Assembly (NCBI RefSeq): GCF_007830115.1
Contig: NZ_VLKP01000003.1
Span: forward strand, 1 to 64,000
DNA from: Aerolutibacter ruishenii
Lineage (GTDB): Bacteria > Pseudomonadota > Gammaproteobacteria > Xanthomonadales > Xanthomonadaceae
Length of the DNA stretch: 64,000 nt
Direction of reading: 5' to 3'
Made by a program: the position numbers and the translations under genes. A model generated the notes under the pieces. It was not told the DNA's origin and ran no database searches. It saw only the letters and a program-made list of their open reading frames with translations. Each line of letters opens with the position of its first letter. The first letter of the stretch is position 1. Shown here in pieces: positions 53,681 through 62,254 of the stretch.

Positions 53681-54102
53681 CGACACGCGTCACCGGTGAC
53701 CCGGCTGACAACAGGCCGGGTCCCGCTCGCGCCGGTCTGTTTGTCTATGCCAAGGACGTGGAGCGCCTGAGTGCGTTCTACGTCGACCTGTTGGACATGA
53801 CCCGAGCGCATGCCACGCCGCAGATGACCGTGCTGCGTTCGCCCGACCTGCAACTGATAGTCCACGCCATGCCACCCGAACGCGCCGTGCAGGTCACCGT
53901 CGCCACGCCGCCGGTGCCGCGTGACGATGCGGCCATCAAGTTCTTCCACGCGGTACCCAGCTTGGCGCAGGCGGCCGAAACCGCCGCTGCGCTGGGTGGC
54001 GCGGTGTGGTCGGAGCAGTACCGGGGCCCCGGGTTCGTCGTGTGCAATGCGGTGGATCCGGAGGGCAACATCTTCCAGGTGCGCGAGTACGCGCCGGCAT
54101 GA
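53677..54102 (+). CDS. VOC superfamily (glyoxalase/bleomycin-resistance-like) protein
   Basis: 141 residues. VYAKDVERLSAFYVDLLDM opens the vicinal-oxygen-chelate domain and DPEGNIFQVREY closes it with the metal Glu. One betaalphabetabetabeta module repeats, usual for a single-domain VOC. The enzyme activity cannot be deduced. Coupled by 4-base overlaps to genes on both sides. Confidence 0.82.
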   Translation: MTTRVTGDPADNRPGPARAGLFVYAKDVERLSAFYVDLLDMTRAHATPQMTVLRSPDLQLIVHAMPPERAVQVTVATPPVPRDDAAIKFFHAVPSLAQAAETAAALGGAVWSEQYRGPGFVVCNAVDPEGNIFQVREYAPA

Positions 54103-54554
54103 GTGCCGCAGGCAATCGCTGGTTGTTGCTGGCGGGCGCTGGTTCAGTGCTGGCCGCGCTGTTGCACTTTGCGTGCATCATCGGCGGCCCCGCGTGGTAC
54201 CGCACGCTCGGCGCGGGCGAGGGGATCGCTCGCATGGCCGCGCAGGGGCATTGGTATCCCACGGCGATCACCGTAGCGATCTCGCTGGTGCTGATCGGGT
54301 GGGGTTTGTACGCGTGGTCGGGCGCGGGCCTGATCGGGCGGCTGCCGTTGCTACGCACGGCGCTGCTTGCCATCACCGCCGTCTACCTGCTGCGGGGCGT
54401 GGCGTTCGTCCTGCTGCAGCCTTACTTCCCCGGTAACAGCGTGGCCTTCTGGTTCTGGAGTTCGGCGATCTGTCTGGCGCTGGGCTTGCTGCACGCGGTG
54501 GGGTTGCGGCAAGCGTGGCCACGCTTGTCACCGCGCCCCAGCCGCCGCCTTTAA
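54099..54554 (+). CDS. Four-helix membrane protein, unknown function
   Basis: 151 residues with four membrane helices (WLLLAGAGSVLAALLHFACIIGG first; last FWFWSSAICLALGLLHAVG). GPAWYRTLGAGEGIARMA lies between helices 1 and 2 and seems characteristic of this small family, which I cannot name. Translationally coupled to the VOC gene. Confidence 0.65.
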   Translation: MSAAGNRWLLLAGAGSVLAALLHFACIIGGPAWYRTLGAGEGIARMAAQGHWYPTAITVAISLVLIGWGLYAWSGAGLIGRLPLLRTALLAITAVYLLRGVAFVLLQPYFPGNSVAFWFWSSAICLALGLLHAVGLRQAWPRLSPRPSRRL

Positions 54555-54567
54555 CTCGCTGCGAGGA

Positions 54568-54587
54568 GGGTCGCCCGAAGGCGACCC
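54568..54587. terminator. Hairpin between convergent genes
   Basis: GGGTCGCC, loop CGAA, GGCGACCC: a perfect 8-base stem with a stable tetraloop between the convergent membrane protein and pirin genes. Likely a bidirectional terminator. Confidence 0.75.
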
Positions 54588-54595
54588 CCGATATC

Positions 54596-55465
54596 TCAGG
54601 CCGGCATCCGCCCGAACTTGCCGCTGTTGAAGTCGGCAACGGCCTGGATGATCTCGGCCTGGCTGTTCATCACAAACGGGCCATAACCCACCACCGGCTC
54701 GTCGATCGGTTCGCCGGCCAGCAGCAACAGCTTGGCGTCGCGGTTGGCCTCGATGCGCACGCCGGTGCCTTCGGCAGCCAATGTCACCATCTGCGCCTCG
54801 CGCAGCACGGCCACGCCATTGACCTCCACCGTGCCGGCCAGCACCACCACGTGGGTGGTCCAGCCCTCCGGCTGCGGCAGCTCCACCGTCTTGCCTGCAG
54901 CCAGGCGCACGTCCCACACGTTCATCGGCGTAAACGTGCGTGCCGGGCCGCTGGCGCCGTCATACGCACCGGCAATCACGCGGATGCGACCCGCGCCATC
55001 GGCCAGCGCGACCTCGGGAATGGTGTCGCGGGTGATGCCCTGGTAGCCCGGCGCGGCCATCTTGTCCTTTGCCGGCAGGTTGACCCACAGCTGCACCATC
55101 TCGAACGGGCCGCCGGACTTGGCGTACGCGGGGGAGTGGAACTCCTCATGCAGGATGCCGCTGCCGGCGGTCATCCACTGCACCTCGCCGGTACCGATGA
55201 TGCCGCCGTTGCCGGTCGAGTCGCGGTGCTCCACTTCGCCGTCGTACACGATGGTCACGGTCTCGAAGCCGCGGTGCGGGTGCTGTCCCACCCCGCGACG
55301 CAGCGTGGTGGGCTCGAAATGGGTGGGCGCGGCGTAGTCCAGCATCAGGAACGGGCTGCGTTCAGCCACGCCCGACCCGCTGTAGCCGAACAGGCCGTGC
55401 ACCGGAAAGCCATCGCCGACCCAATGCCGGGCGGGGGCGCTGAGGGTGCCAAGGACCTTCTTCAT
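54596..55465 (-). CDS. Pirin family protein
   Basis: 289-residue bicupin. The N-terminal cupin holds the metal site HPHRGFETVTIVYDGEVEH with HE in GILHEEF. Pirins act as quercetinases or redox sensors; the function here is unknown. A 6-base inverted repeat about 94 bases upstream may be the operator of a regulator, but no LysR gene is adjacent. Confidence 0.92.
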   Translation of the reverse strand: MKKVLGTLSAPARHWVGDGFPVHGLFGYSGSGVAERSPFLMLDYAAPTHFEPTTLRRGVGQHPHRGFETVTIVYDGEVEHRDSTGNGGIIGTGEVQWMTAGSGILHEEFHSPAYAKSGGPFEMVQLWVNLPAKDKMAAPGYQGITRDTIPEVALADGAGRIRVIAGAYDGASGPARTFTPMNVWDVRLAAGKTVELPQPEGWTTHVVVLAGTVEVNGVAVLREAQMVTLAAEGTGVRIEANRDAKLLLLAGEPIDEPVVGYGPFVMNSQAEIIQAVADFNSGKFGRMPA

Positions 55466-55558
55466 GGGGTGCTCCTGTATCCAACGGGCCGTGCCCGATT
55501 GCCAACCACTGTAGCTTCATTCCGTTGGTGTTTGTAGTAGTTCAATATCAACCTATTT

Positions 55559-55574
55559 GTTCCAAATATGGAAC
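55559..55574. promoter_or_regulatory. Inverted repeat upstream of pirin
   Basis: GTTCCA-AATA-TGGAAC, perfect 6-base arms in an AT-rich stretch. Probable operator of an unlinked regulator acting on pirin (minus strand). Confidence 0.45.
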
Positions 55575-55651
55575 TTAATTAGCGATCGTCAGGCTCGTCC
55601 ATCCACTGCCCTCTGGGTCTGGCCAGGCCCGTGCCACCCGACCACTCCAAC

Positions 55652-55687
55652 AAAAAGCCAAAAAGAAACGGGGCCCGAAGGCCCCGT
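55652..55687 (-). terminator. Rho-independent terminator of norZ
   Basis: Read on the minus strand: ACGGGGCC, loop, GGCCCCGT (55668-55687) followed by T-rich sequence (complement of 55652-55667). It lies 27 bases after the norZ stop. Confidence 0.88.
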
Positions 55688-55713
55688 CTCGCTACCACTC
55701 CTGAACGTCGGTA

Positions 55714-57990
55714 TCAGGCGTTCTCGCGCGCCGCAATGGTGGCACCCGCCTTCTCACGCTGCGGAACGATCCATTGCCGGAACACGAACCACGCCATCAG
55801 CAGCGCGCCCACCGCGAAGATCGTGTCGCCCGGCATGCGCATCCACACCAGCATTTCGATGATCGGCTTGCCCATGAACTCGGCCGAACGCGCATACCAG
55901 TAGCCGTTCTCCAGCACCGCCTGCAGCTGCAGCACGCCCAGCGGCAGCAGGGTCAGCAGGGCCATCAGGCTCAGGCCGATGTTGAAGCTCCAGAAGGAGC
56001 TGCGCAGCAGGCCCTCGCTCCACTGCGTCTCCGGCTTCAGGCCGCGCACGCAGAACAGCATCAGGCCGATGCCGAGCATGCCGTACACGCCGAACAACGC
56101 GGTGTGGCCGTGCAGCGCCGTCAGGTTCAGGCCCTGCATGTAGTACAGCGCCAGCGGGGTGTTGATGAGGAAGCCGAACAGGCCCGCACCAATCAGGTTC
56201 CAGAAGCTCACCGCCAGGAAGAACATGATCGGCCAGCGGTAACGCTCCATCCACGGCGTGGCGCGGCTGTGGCGCCAGGTCTCGAACGCCTCCATGCCGA
56301 TCAGGGCCAGCGGCACCACTTCCAGCGCCGAGAAGCTGGCGCCCAGCGCCACCACTGCCGTGGTCGTGCCGGCGAAGTACAGGTGGTGGAACATGCCCAG
56401 CACGCCGCCGGCCATGTACACGATGGTGGCGAACAGCACGTTGATCGTGGCGGTCTTGCCGCGGATCAGGCCCAGCTTGACGAAGATGAAGCTGATGACC
56501 GCGGTGGCGAACACTTCGAAGAAGCCTTCCACCCACAGGTGCACCACCCACCAGCGCCAGTAGGTGACCAGCGAGATGTGGGTGTGTTCGCGCCACATCA
56601 GGCCGGCGCCGTACAGCAGGCCGATGGCCACGACCGACATGAACAGCAGGCCCACGATCGAGGACATTTCATCCTTGCGCTTCAGCGCCGGCCACAGGGC
56701 ACGGCCCATCAGCACCAGCCACAGCAGCAGGCCGATGAACAGGAAGATCTGCCAGAAGCGGCCGATGTCGGTGTATTCCCAACCCTGGTGGCCGAACCAG
56801 AAGTTGTACTGGATGCCCATCTTCTGCATCACCGCGAACCACTGGCCCGCGAAGGCGCCCACCACGATGATGATCAAGCAGGTAAACAGGAAGTTGACGC
56901 CAAAACGCTGGAACTTGGGCTCATACCCGGAGATCGCCGGGGCGATGTACAGGCCGGTGCCCAGCCACGCGGTGGCGATCCACAGCACGGCCAGCTGCGT
57001 GTGCCAGCTGCGGGTCAGTGCGTAGGGCACGAATTCGGAGATGGCGAAGCCGTAGGCTTCCTGGCCTTCCACCTGGTAGTGCGCGGTGGTGGCGCCCAGC
57101 AGGATCTGCACCAGGAACAGCGCGACCACCACCCAGAAGTACTTGGCGGTGGCCTTCATCGACGGGGTGATCTTCAGGCCCTTGAGCGGGTCCTGTGCCG
57201 GCGGCACGGCGTGCTCTTCCTTGCTGTGCCAGGCGGCGTAGTGCCAGGCCAGCAGGCCGATGCCCAGGATCATGAAGAGGACGCTGAACACCGTCCACAT
57301 GAACGAGCTGGGCGTGGCGGTGTTGCCCACCAGCGTGTCGTACGGCCAGTTGGCGGTGTACGACTTCACGTCGTTGGGACGGTTGGTCACCGCGGCCCAC
57401 GAGGTCCACCAGAAGAACGCAGCCAGCTTCTCGCGGCTCTCCTGGTCGGGCACCGTGTTGTTCTTCATCGCGTAGGTTTCGCGAAGATCGGCGGTGGCCG
57501 GGTCGTTGGAGAACACACTGCTGTAGTGCGCGGCCACCGTGGAGATGGCCTGGGCGCGCTGGTCGCTCACCGTGATGGTGTTGGTGGCCGGGTCATGCGT
57601 GTTCTTGCGCATTTCCGGCTTGACCATTGCCTGGATGCGGGCCTGCTCGGCCTCGTCCAGGTTGGCGTAGGGCAGGCCGGTTTCCGCGCGGGCGCGCAGT
57701 TCCAGCATGGCCACGGCCTCGCGGTGCAGCCAGTCGGCCGACCAGTCCGGGGCGATGAGGGCGCCGTGGCCCCAGATGGAGCCCAGCTGCTGGCCGCCGG
57801 TGGTCTGCCAGACCTGGCGGCCGCGTTCGAAATCGGCCTTGGTGAACAACGTCTGGCCGCTTTCGGTGACCACCTTGTCCGGCATGGGTGGTGCCTTCTG
57901 GTGGATGTCGCTGCCCATGTAGAGCAACACACCGAAGCTGGCGAGCAATAGCGCCGCCAACCCCAGCCATAACTTACGAGTGGTATCCAT
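55714..57990 (-). CDS. norZ: Quinol-dependent nitric oxide reductase (qNOR)
   Basis: 758-residue NorB-type heme-copper protein with the N-terminal extension of qNOR (GGQQLGSIWGHGALIAPDWSADWLHREA, in short blocks) fused to the 12-helix catalytic domain. His ligands for heme b, heme b3 and FeB are in RSWHTQLAVLW, VVHLWVEGFFEV, FHHLYFAG and LHGHTALFG. It reduces NO to N2O with electrons from quinol, so no NorC is needed. ATG at 57990 follows AAGGGAG. An FNR box is centred 61.5 bases upstream. Confidence 0.95.
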   Translation of the reverse strand: MDTTRKLWLGLAALLLASFGVLLYMGSDIHQKAPPMPDKVVTESGQTLFTKADFERGRQVWQTTGGQQLGSIWGHGALIAPDWSADWLHREAVAMLELRARAETGLPYANLDEAEQARIQAMVKPEMRKNTHDPATNTITVSDQRAQAISTVAAHYSSVFSNDPATADLRETYAMKNNTVPDQESREKLAAFFWWTSWAAVTNRPNDVKSYTANWPYDTLVGNTATPSSFMWTVFSVLFMILGIGLLAWHYAAWHSKEEHAVPPAQDPLKGLKITPSMKATAKYFWVVVALFLVQILLGATTAHYQVEGQEAYGFAISEFVPYALTRSWHTQLAVLWIATAWLGTGLYIAPAISGYEPKFQRFGVNFLFTCLIIIVVGAFAGQWFAVMQKMGIQYNFWFGHQGWEYTDIGRFWQIFLFIGLLLWLVLMGRALWPALKRKDEMSSIVGLLFMSVVAIGLLYGAGLMWREHTHISLVTYWRWWVVHLWVEGFFEVFATAVISFIFVKLGLIRGKTATINVLFATIVYMAGGVLGMFHHLYFAGTTTAVVALGASFSALEVVPLALIGMEAFETWRHSRATPWMERYRWPIMFFLAVSFWNLIGAGLFGFLINTPLALYYMQGLNLTALHGHTALFGVYGMLGIGLMLFCVRGLKPETQWSEGLLRSSFWSFNIGLSLMALLTLLPLGVLQLQAVLENGYWYARSAEFMGKPIIEMLVWMRMPGDTIFAVGALLMAWFVFRQWIVPQREKAGATIAARENA

Positions 57991-58044
57991 GAACAACTCC
58001 CTTGCGAAGTGGCGCCATGGTCTGCCTGGTGGCCCCCCATGGCA

Positions 58045-58058
58045 CTGACCTAGATCAA
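58045..58058 (-). promoter_or_regulatory. FNR/DNR box upstream of norZ
   Basis: CTGACCTAGATCAA on the plus strand (TTGATCTAGGTCAG on the coding strand), one mismatch to TTGAT-N4-GTCAA. Predicted transcript start near 58010, leader about 20 bases. Confidence 0.8.
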
Positions 58059-58196
58059 TCCGGACCAGTTCCATACGAATTGGCGATTCCCCAGTTGCAC
58101 GAACGTGTTCTGGCTACCCGCAATCGAAAAGCGATGCAGGCACAGAACACTTCAGGGGATTCCGCAGCGCACCCTCACCGTGCGCTACCGCAGAGG

Positions 58197-59003
58197 TTAG
58201 CCGCGCAGGACTGGTGCGGCCAGTGTCGTCATCCGCGCCATGTCGAGGATTTCCATTTCCCGGCGGTCGACGTTGATCAGGTTTTCCTGCTGGAACCGGC
58301 GTAGCACGCGGCTGACCGTTTCGGCGGCCAGGCCGAGGTAGTTGGCGATGTCGGCACGCGGCATCGGCAGGTGCAGGCGCGTGGCCGAGTAGCCGCGCGC
58401 TGCATAGCGGCGCGACAGGGAGACGAGGAAGGCGGCCATGCGCTCGTCGGCGCTGAAGTCGCCGGCGCGGACGGCGGCCTTGCCGATGTCGGCCGAAAGC
58501 AGCTTGAACAGGTGCTGCTGCAGGCCCGGCATGCGGGTGGCCAGGGTGGCGATCTGCGGGAACGAGAACCGGCAGAGGGTGACGGTGTCCAGCGCCACGG
58601 CGTCGCAGGGGTAGTGGTCGTCGTGGATGCCGTTGAGGCCGATCACCTCGCCGGGCAGGTAGAAGCCCAGCACCTGTTCGCGCCCGTGGCCGTCGACCAT
58701 GCTGGTCTTGACCGTACCGGCGCGGACCGCGGCGATGGCGTTGAACGCGTCGCCTTCGCGGAACAGCATGGTGCCGGCGTGGAATGGACCGACGTGCTCG
58801 ACCAGCACGTGCAGGTCACGCAGCGCAGCCTTGTCGTACCCCTGGGCCATGCAGGCGCTGGAGAACGCACAGGTCCCGCAGAACTCGACAGTGTCGTTGT
58901 CGTCCGAGATGGGCGCGACGGCCACCGGACTGACGCGCGGCGGCCGGTTCAAGCCGGAGCTCCCACGGTCAGATGGCGCGCGAGAATCGCGCGGGGGCGG
59001 CAC
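58197..59003 (-). CDS. Second FNR-type regulator with intact [4Fe-4S] ligands
   Basis: 268-residue Crp/Fnr protein. Cys-42, Cys-45 and Cys-51 (CGTCAFSSAC) follow the FNR C-x2-C-x5-C pattern and the fourth Cys is in LCRFSF. The recognition helix ANYLGLAAETVSRVL keeps Glu and Ser-Arg, so it should read the same boxes as the regulator at 14651. It lies between hemN and norZ, overlapping the hemN end by 35 bases when the GTG at 59003 is used; GTG at 58925 is an alternative start. Possibly an Anr- or Dnr-like regulator of NO and anaerobic genes. Confidence 0.9.
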   Translation of the reverse strand: MPPPRDSRAPSDRGSSGLNRPPRVSPVAVAPISDDNDTVEFCGTCAFSSACMAQGYDKAALRDLHVLVEHVGPFHAGTMLFREGDAFNAIAAVRAGTVKTSMVDGHGREQVLGFYLPGEVIGLNGIHDDHYPCDAVALDTVTLCRFSFPQIATLATRMPGLQQHLFKLLSADIGKAAVRAGDFSADERMAAFLVSLSRRYAARGYSATRLHLPMPRADIANYLGLAAETVSRVLRRFQQENLINVDRREMEILDMARMTTLAAPVLRG

Positions 59004-60363
59004 TGGGTTGCTGGAGGTAACGGTCGAAGCACATGGCTATGATACGCAAGAGCAGGCGTCCTGAGGGAGTGGCCCGGATGCGGTCGGCCTCGATCCGCAC
59101 CAGGCCGTCCTCGACCAGCGGCTGCAGGCGCTCGTAGGCGTCAGCGAAATACTCGCGGAAGTCGATGCCGTAGCGGCGCTCCAGCGACCGGATCGGGATC
59201 TCGCCCTGGCACATCAGGCATTGGATCAGGTCGGCCCTCAGCAGGTCGTCCTCGCTCAGGCGCATGCCGCGCCACACCGGCAGGCGGCCCTCGTCCAGCG
59301 CGATCTGCCAGCTGGGCAGGTCGCGCGGGTTCTGGCTGAAGCTGTCACCGATGTGGCTGATCGCGCTGACGCCCAGGCCCACCAGATCACTGTCGGCGTG
59401 GGTGGTGTAGCCCATGAAATTGCGATGCAGGCCGCCGCGCTGTTGTGCCAGCGACAGCTCGTCGTCGGGCAGGGCGAAGTGGTCCATGCCGATGTAGTCG
59501 TAACCGGCGGCGGTGAGCTTTTCGATGGCCAGGCGCAGCAGGTCCAGCTTCAGCTCGGCGCTGGGCAGGTCCTCGGCGTTGAGCTGGCGTTGCGGCTTGA
59601 ACATTTCCGGCAGGTGCGCGTAGCTGTACACGGCCAGGCGGCTGGGGCGGGCCAGCGCCACGGTGTCCAGCGTACGCTCGAAGCCGGCCAGGTTCTGCTT
59701 CGGCAGGCCGTAGATCAGGTCGACGTTGACCGAACGCATGCCGTTGTCGCGACAGGCGTTGATGATGGCCACGGTTTCTTCGACCGACTGGATGCGGTTC
59801 ACCGCTTCCTGCACGGCCGGATCGAAGTCCTGCACGCCCAGGCTGGCGCGGTTGAAGCCGGCCGCGGCCAGTTGCGCGACGTCGTCGGGCTTGATGAAGC
59901 GGGGGTCCAGCTCGATGGAGATGTCGCGATCGCGCGCCTCGCTGAAGCGGAAGTTGTTCCGCAGTACGTCAACCGTCTCGTGCAGTTGCGCCGGCGAGAG
60001 GAAGTTGGGCGTGCCTCCGCCGAAGTGTAGCTGGATGACCTCGCGGTCACGGTCGAACAGTCCCGCGACCAGTTCGATCTCCCGGTACAGGCGCGCCAGG
60101 TACGCGGCGCCACGGGCGAGGTCGCGGGTGATGATCCGGTTGCAGCCGCAGTAGAAACACGGGCTCATGCAGAACGGCACGTGCACGTACAGCGACAAAC
60201 GACGCGGGATGGGGTCGCCGTTGCTCAGTGCGGCCGCGTCGCGCAGTTGGCTCTCGCCGAAGCTGGCGCTGAACTGCGGTGCAGTGGGGTAGGACGTATA
60301 CCGCGGGCCGGGCCGGTCATAGCGGCGCAGCAGGTCGGCGTCAAAGGGCGGGATCACGGGCAT
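58969..60363 (-). CDS. hemN: Oxygen-independent coproporphyrinogen III dehydrogenase HemN
   Basis: 464-residue radical SAM enzyme with CMSPCFYCGCN (C-x3-C-x2-C) and the conserved GPRYTSYPTA N-terminus, FGGGTPNFL and VNVDLIYGLPKQ. It makes protoporphyrinogen IX from coproporphyrinogen III without oxygen, supplying heme for cbb3 and qNOR. Its ATG is only 42.5 bases from the centre of an FNR box and has no Shine-Dalgarno, so the transcript may be leaderless. Confidence 0.95.
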   Translation of the reverse strand: MPVIPPFDADLLRRYDRPGPRYTSYPTAPQFSASFGESQLRDAAALSNGDPIPRRLSLYVHVPFCMSPCFYCGCNRIITRDLARGAAYLARLYREIELVAGLFDRDREVIQLHFGGGTPNFLSPAQLHETVDVLRNNFRFSEARDRDISIELDPRFIKPDDVAQLAAAGFNRASLGVQDFDPAVQEAVNRIQSVEETVAIINACRDNGMRSVNVDLIYGLPKQNLAGFERTLDTVALARPSRLAVYSYAHLPEMFKPQRQLNAEDLPSAELKLDLLRLAIEKLTAAGYDYIGMDHFALPDDELSLAQQRGGLHRNFMGYTTHADSDLVGLGVSAISHIGDSFSQNPRDLPSWQIALDEGRLPVWRGMRLSEDDLLRADLIQCLMCQGEIPIRSLERRYGIDFREYFADAYERLQPLVEDGLVRIEADRIRATPSGRLLLRIIAMCFDRYLQQPSAAPARFSRAI

Positions 60364-60398
60364 GGACTGTACGCTAAGCGCTTGAAACGCCGGGTACT

Positions 60399-60412
60399 TT
60401 GATTTGGGTCAA
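60399..60412 (-). promoter_or_regulatory. FNR box upstream of hemN (proximal)
   Basis: TTGATTTGGGTCAA is a TTGAT-N4-GTCAA palindrome. At -41.5 the start of transcription is at 60364, one base before the hemN ATG; TAGCGT (minus strand, 60376-60371) is at -10. Confidence 0.85.
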
Positions 60413-60448
60413 ACCGCTTGCCGGAGCTGCCCCGTGGGCCCCTGTGGA

Positions 60449-60462
60449 TGGATCCAGGTCAA
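60449..60462 (-). promoter_or_regulatory. Second FNR-like site upstream of hemN (distal)
   Basis: TGGATCCAGGTCAA has one mismatch and is centred exactly 50 bases upstream of the proximal box, overlapping the end of the hydrolase gene. A tandem pair at about -41.5 and -91.5 would suit cooperative FNR activation. Confidence 0.45.
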
Positions 60463-61367
60463 GGAGCGGCGCGCGGGCTCCGGCGTTCCAGGCTGCGCGC
60501 GACAAGTGCGTCCACCACCGGGATGGGATGTTTCAGCCAGTGGAAATGGTCGGCCCGCATACCCGGGGCCTGGTGATCGAGCACGTTGATGGTCGCATGC
60601 GCGGCGCTGAGCTTGGACAGCAGGAATCGCAGCGACGACGCCGGTGCCAGCCAATCATTGGCCATCACCACCGCGTGGACGTCCATGGGTGATGCGGCCA
60701 GCGCCTGTTCGAGGTCGGCGTCCAGCCCGTGTGCGGCGTACTGCCCCGTGATGCCGGTACGCGCCCAGTCGCGGATCAGACCGCGCGCCTCGGTGCCACC
60801 AAAGCCAATGCGCCTGCCCGGCAACGCGCCCGCTCGCTCCGCCAGCCATGGCAGGAACCGGTAGGCCATCGGCAGCCACCAGCGCGTGGGCGCCGGGAAG
60901 GACCGCCAGTACGGCGCGCCACTGGCCACCAGCCACAGGCGATGCACGTCGTGAGCGGTGAGGCCCGCGTAGCAGGCGGCCAGTTGTCCGCCAAGGCTGT
61001 GACCACCCACGATGCGCTCCACGCCGGGTAGCTGCGAAACGATGGCGGCTTCGCTGGCAGGGATGTCCTGCGCCAGCAGTTCCAGGTATCCCCAGTCCTG
61101 CGTGTGGCCGGCGCGCAGTGAACTGGTGCCATGTCCGCGCCATTCGTGCACGAACACGGCGACGTTCCGCGCAGCCAGCGCCTCGGCGAAGGGCAGGTAA
61201 TGCCGCGCGGCGATCCCCAGCGCAGGCAGCCAAAGCAGCGTGGCTGCCGGCCGCGTCGGAACGCGCGCAAGCAGTGTCCAGCCGTGGCCATCGCCGGATT
61301 TCACGGGTGTTTCGCTGGCGCGCCAATTCCGTTGGGTGCCTGCCTGGGGCGGAAGTGTGGCTGACAT
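60459..61367 (-). CDS. Alpha/beta hydrolase
   Basis: 302 residues. The nucleophile elbow is GGHSLGGQLAA and the N-terminal half has WLPALGIAARHYLPFAEALAARNVAV and FVHEWRGHGTSS. The catalytic His is likely in HFHWLKHP. Monoacylglycerol-lipase-like or serine aminopeptidase S33-like; substrate unknown. It lies 5 bases before thiD on the same strand. Confidence 0.83.
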   Translation of the reverse strand: MSATLPPQAGTQRNWRASETPVKSGDGHGWTLLARVPTRPAATLLWLPALGIAARHYLPFAEALAARNVAVFVHEWRGHGTSSLRAGHTQDWGYLELLAQDIPASEAAIVSQLPGVERIVGGHSLGGQLAACYAGLTAHDVHRLWLVASGAPYWRSFPAPTRWWLPMAYRFLPWLAERAGALPGRRIGFGGTEARGLIRDWARTGITGQYAAHGLDADLEQALAASPMDVHAVVMANDWLAPASSLRFLLSKLSAAHATINVLDHQAPGMRADHFHWLKHPIPVVDALVARSLERRSPRAAP

Positions 61368-61372
61368 CAGGG

Positions 61373-62188
61373 TCAGGCAGGTGTAGCGCCGAAGTGATCA
61401 AGCACGACGACGGAGCCGAGGCCGGGCCGGTAGCCACGAAGCAGGGCGCGGTGCACGTAGCCGGACGCCTCGCGGCAGGCAATCGCAAGCGGTGCGCCCA
61501 TCGCCAAGCCCGCCGCCACCGCGGACGCCAGGGTGCAGCCGGTGCCGTGCGCTTCCAACTGCAGCCGTGGGTGCTGGATGCTGCGAACGCCGCTCGCATC
61601 GGCCAGCAGGTCCACGATGGTGTCGGGCGAGGCGTCCACCGGCAGGTGGCCGCCCTTGAGCAAAACGGCGCGCACGCCCGCTTCAAGGAAATGCGCGCAT
61701 GCCGCTTGCATTGCCTCCAGGCTTTCGATGGCCTGCCCTGTCAGCAGCGTGGCCTCCGGCAGGTTGGGCGTGATGATCGTGGCCAGTGGCAACAGGCGCT
61801 GGCGCATGGCGTCCAGTGCATCCGGTTGCAACAGCCGGGCACCGGAGGTGGCCACCATCACCGGATCCAGCACCAGGTGCGGCGGTCGGTGGTGTTCCAG
61901 GGCGTCGGCCACGGCGTGGATCACGTCGCTGGTCGCCAGCATGCCCAGCTTCACCGCCTGCACGTTGAAGTCGTCGAAGCACGCGTCGATCTGTGCACGC
62001 AGGAAGGCCAGGGAGGGCACTTCAACCGCTGTCACACCCCGTGTGTGCTGTGCCGTCAGCGCGGCAATGGCGCTCAATCCGTGCACGCGGTGTGCGGCGA
62101 AGGTTTTCAGGTCGGCCTGGATGCCGGCACCACCGCCTGAGTCGGAACCGGCAATGGTCAGGGCGCTGGCGGGGCGCGGATCGGTCAC
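61373..62188 (-). CDS. thiD: Hydroxymethylpyrimidine/phosphomethylpyrimidine kinase ThiD
   Basis: 271-residue ribokinase-fold kinase: TIAGSDSGGGAGIQADLKTF at the N-terminus, DPVMVATSGARLL, and the catalytic LEAHGTGCTLASAVAAGLA (anion hole GTGC). It phosphorylates HMP and HMP-P in thiamine synthesis. No thiamine riboswitch was seen upstream. Confidence 0.94.
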   Translation of the reverse strand: MTDPRPASALTIAGSDSGGGAGIQADLKTFAAHRVHGLSAIAALTAQHTRGVTAVEVPSLAFLRAQIDACFDDFNVQAVKLGMLATSDVIHAVADALEHHRPPHLVLDPVMVATSGARLLQPDALDAMRQRLLPLATIITPNLPEATLLTGQAIESLEAMQAACAHFLEAGVRAVLLKGGHLPVDASPDTIVDLLADASGVRSIQHPRLQLEAHGTGCTLASAVAAGLAMGAPLAIACREASGYVHRALLRGYRPGLGSVVVLDHFGATPA

Positions 62189-62254
62189 GCGGTGTCTCCG
62201 GTGGGGCAGGGGACCATGATGCCCGGTTCGGCTGTCGATATCCGGCCCTGTGGC

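Noticed and set aside
55774-57951. 725-codon plus-strand frame opposite norZ
   Set aside because: Antisense shadow; composition rich in His, Gln and Arg without domains, while the minus strand encodes a complete qNOR.
58940-59003. Frameshift between hemN and the second FNR gene
   Set aside because: The 35-base overlap is explained by an uncertain start of the regulator (GTG 59003 or 58925); both proteins are complete.
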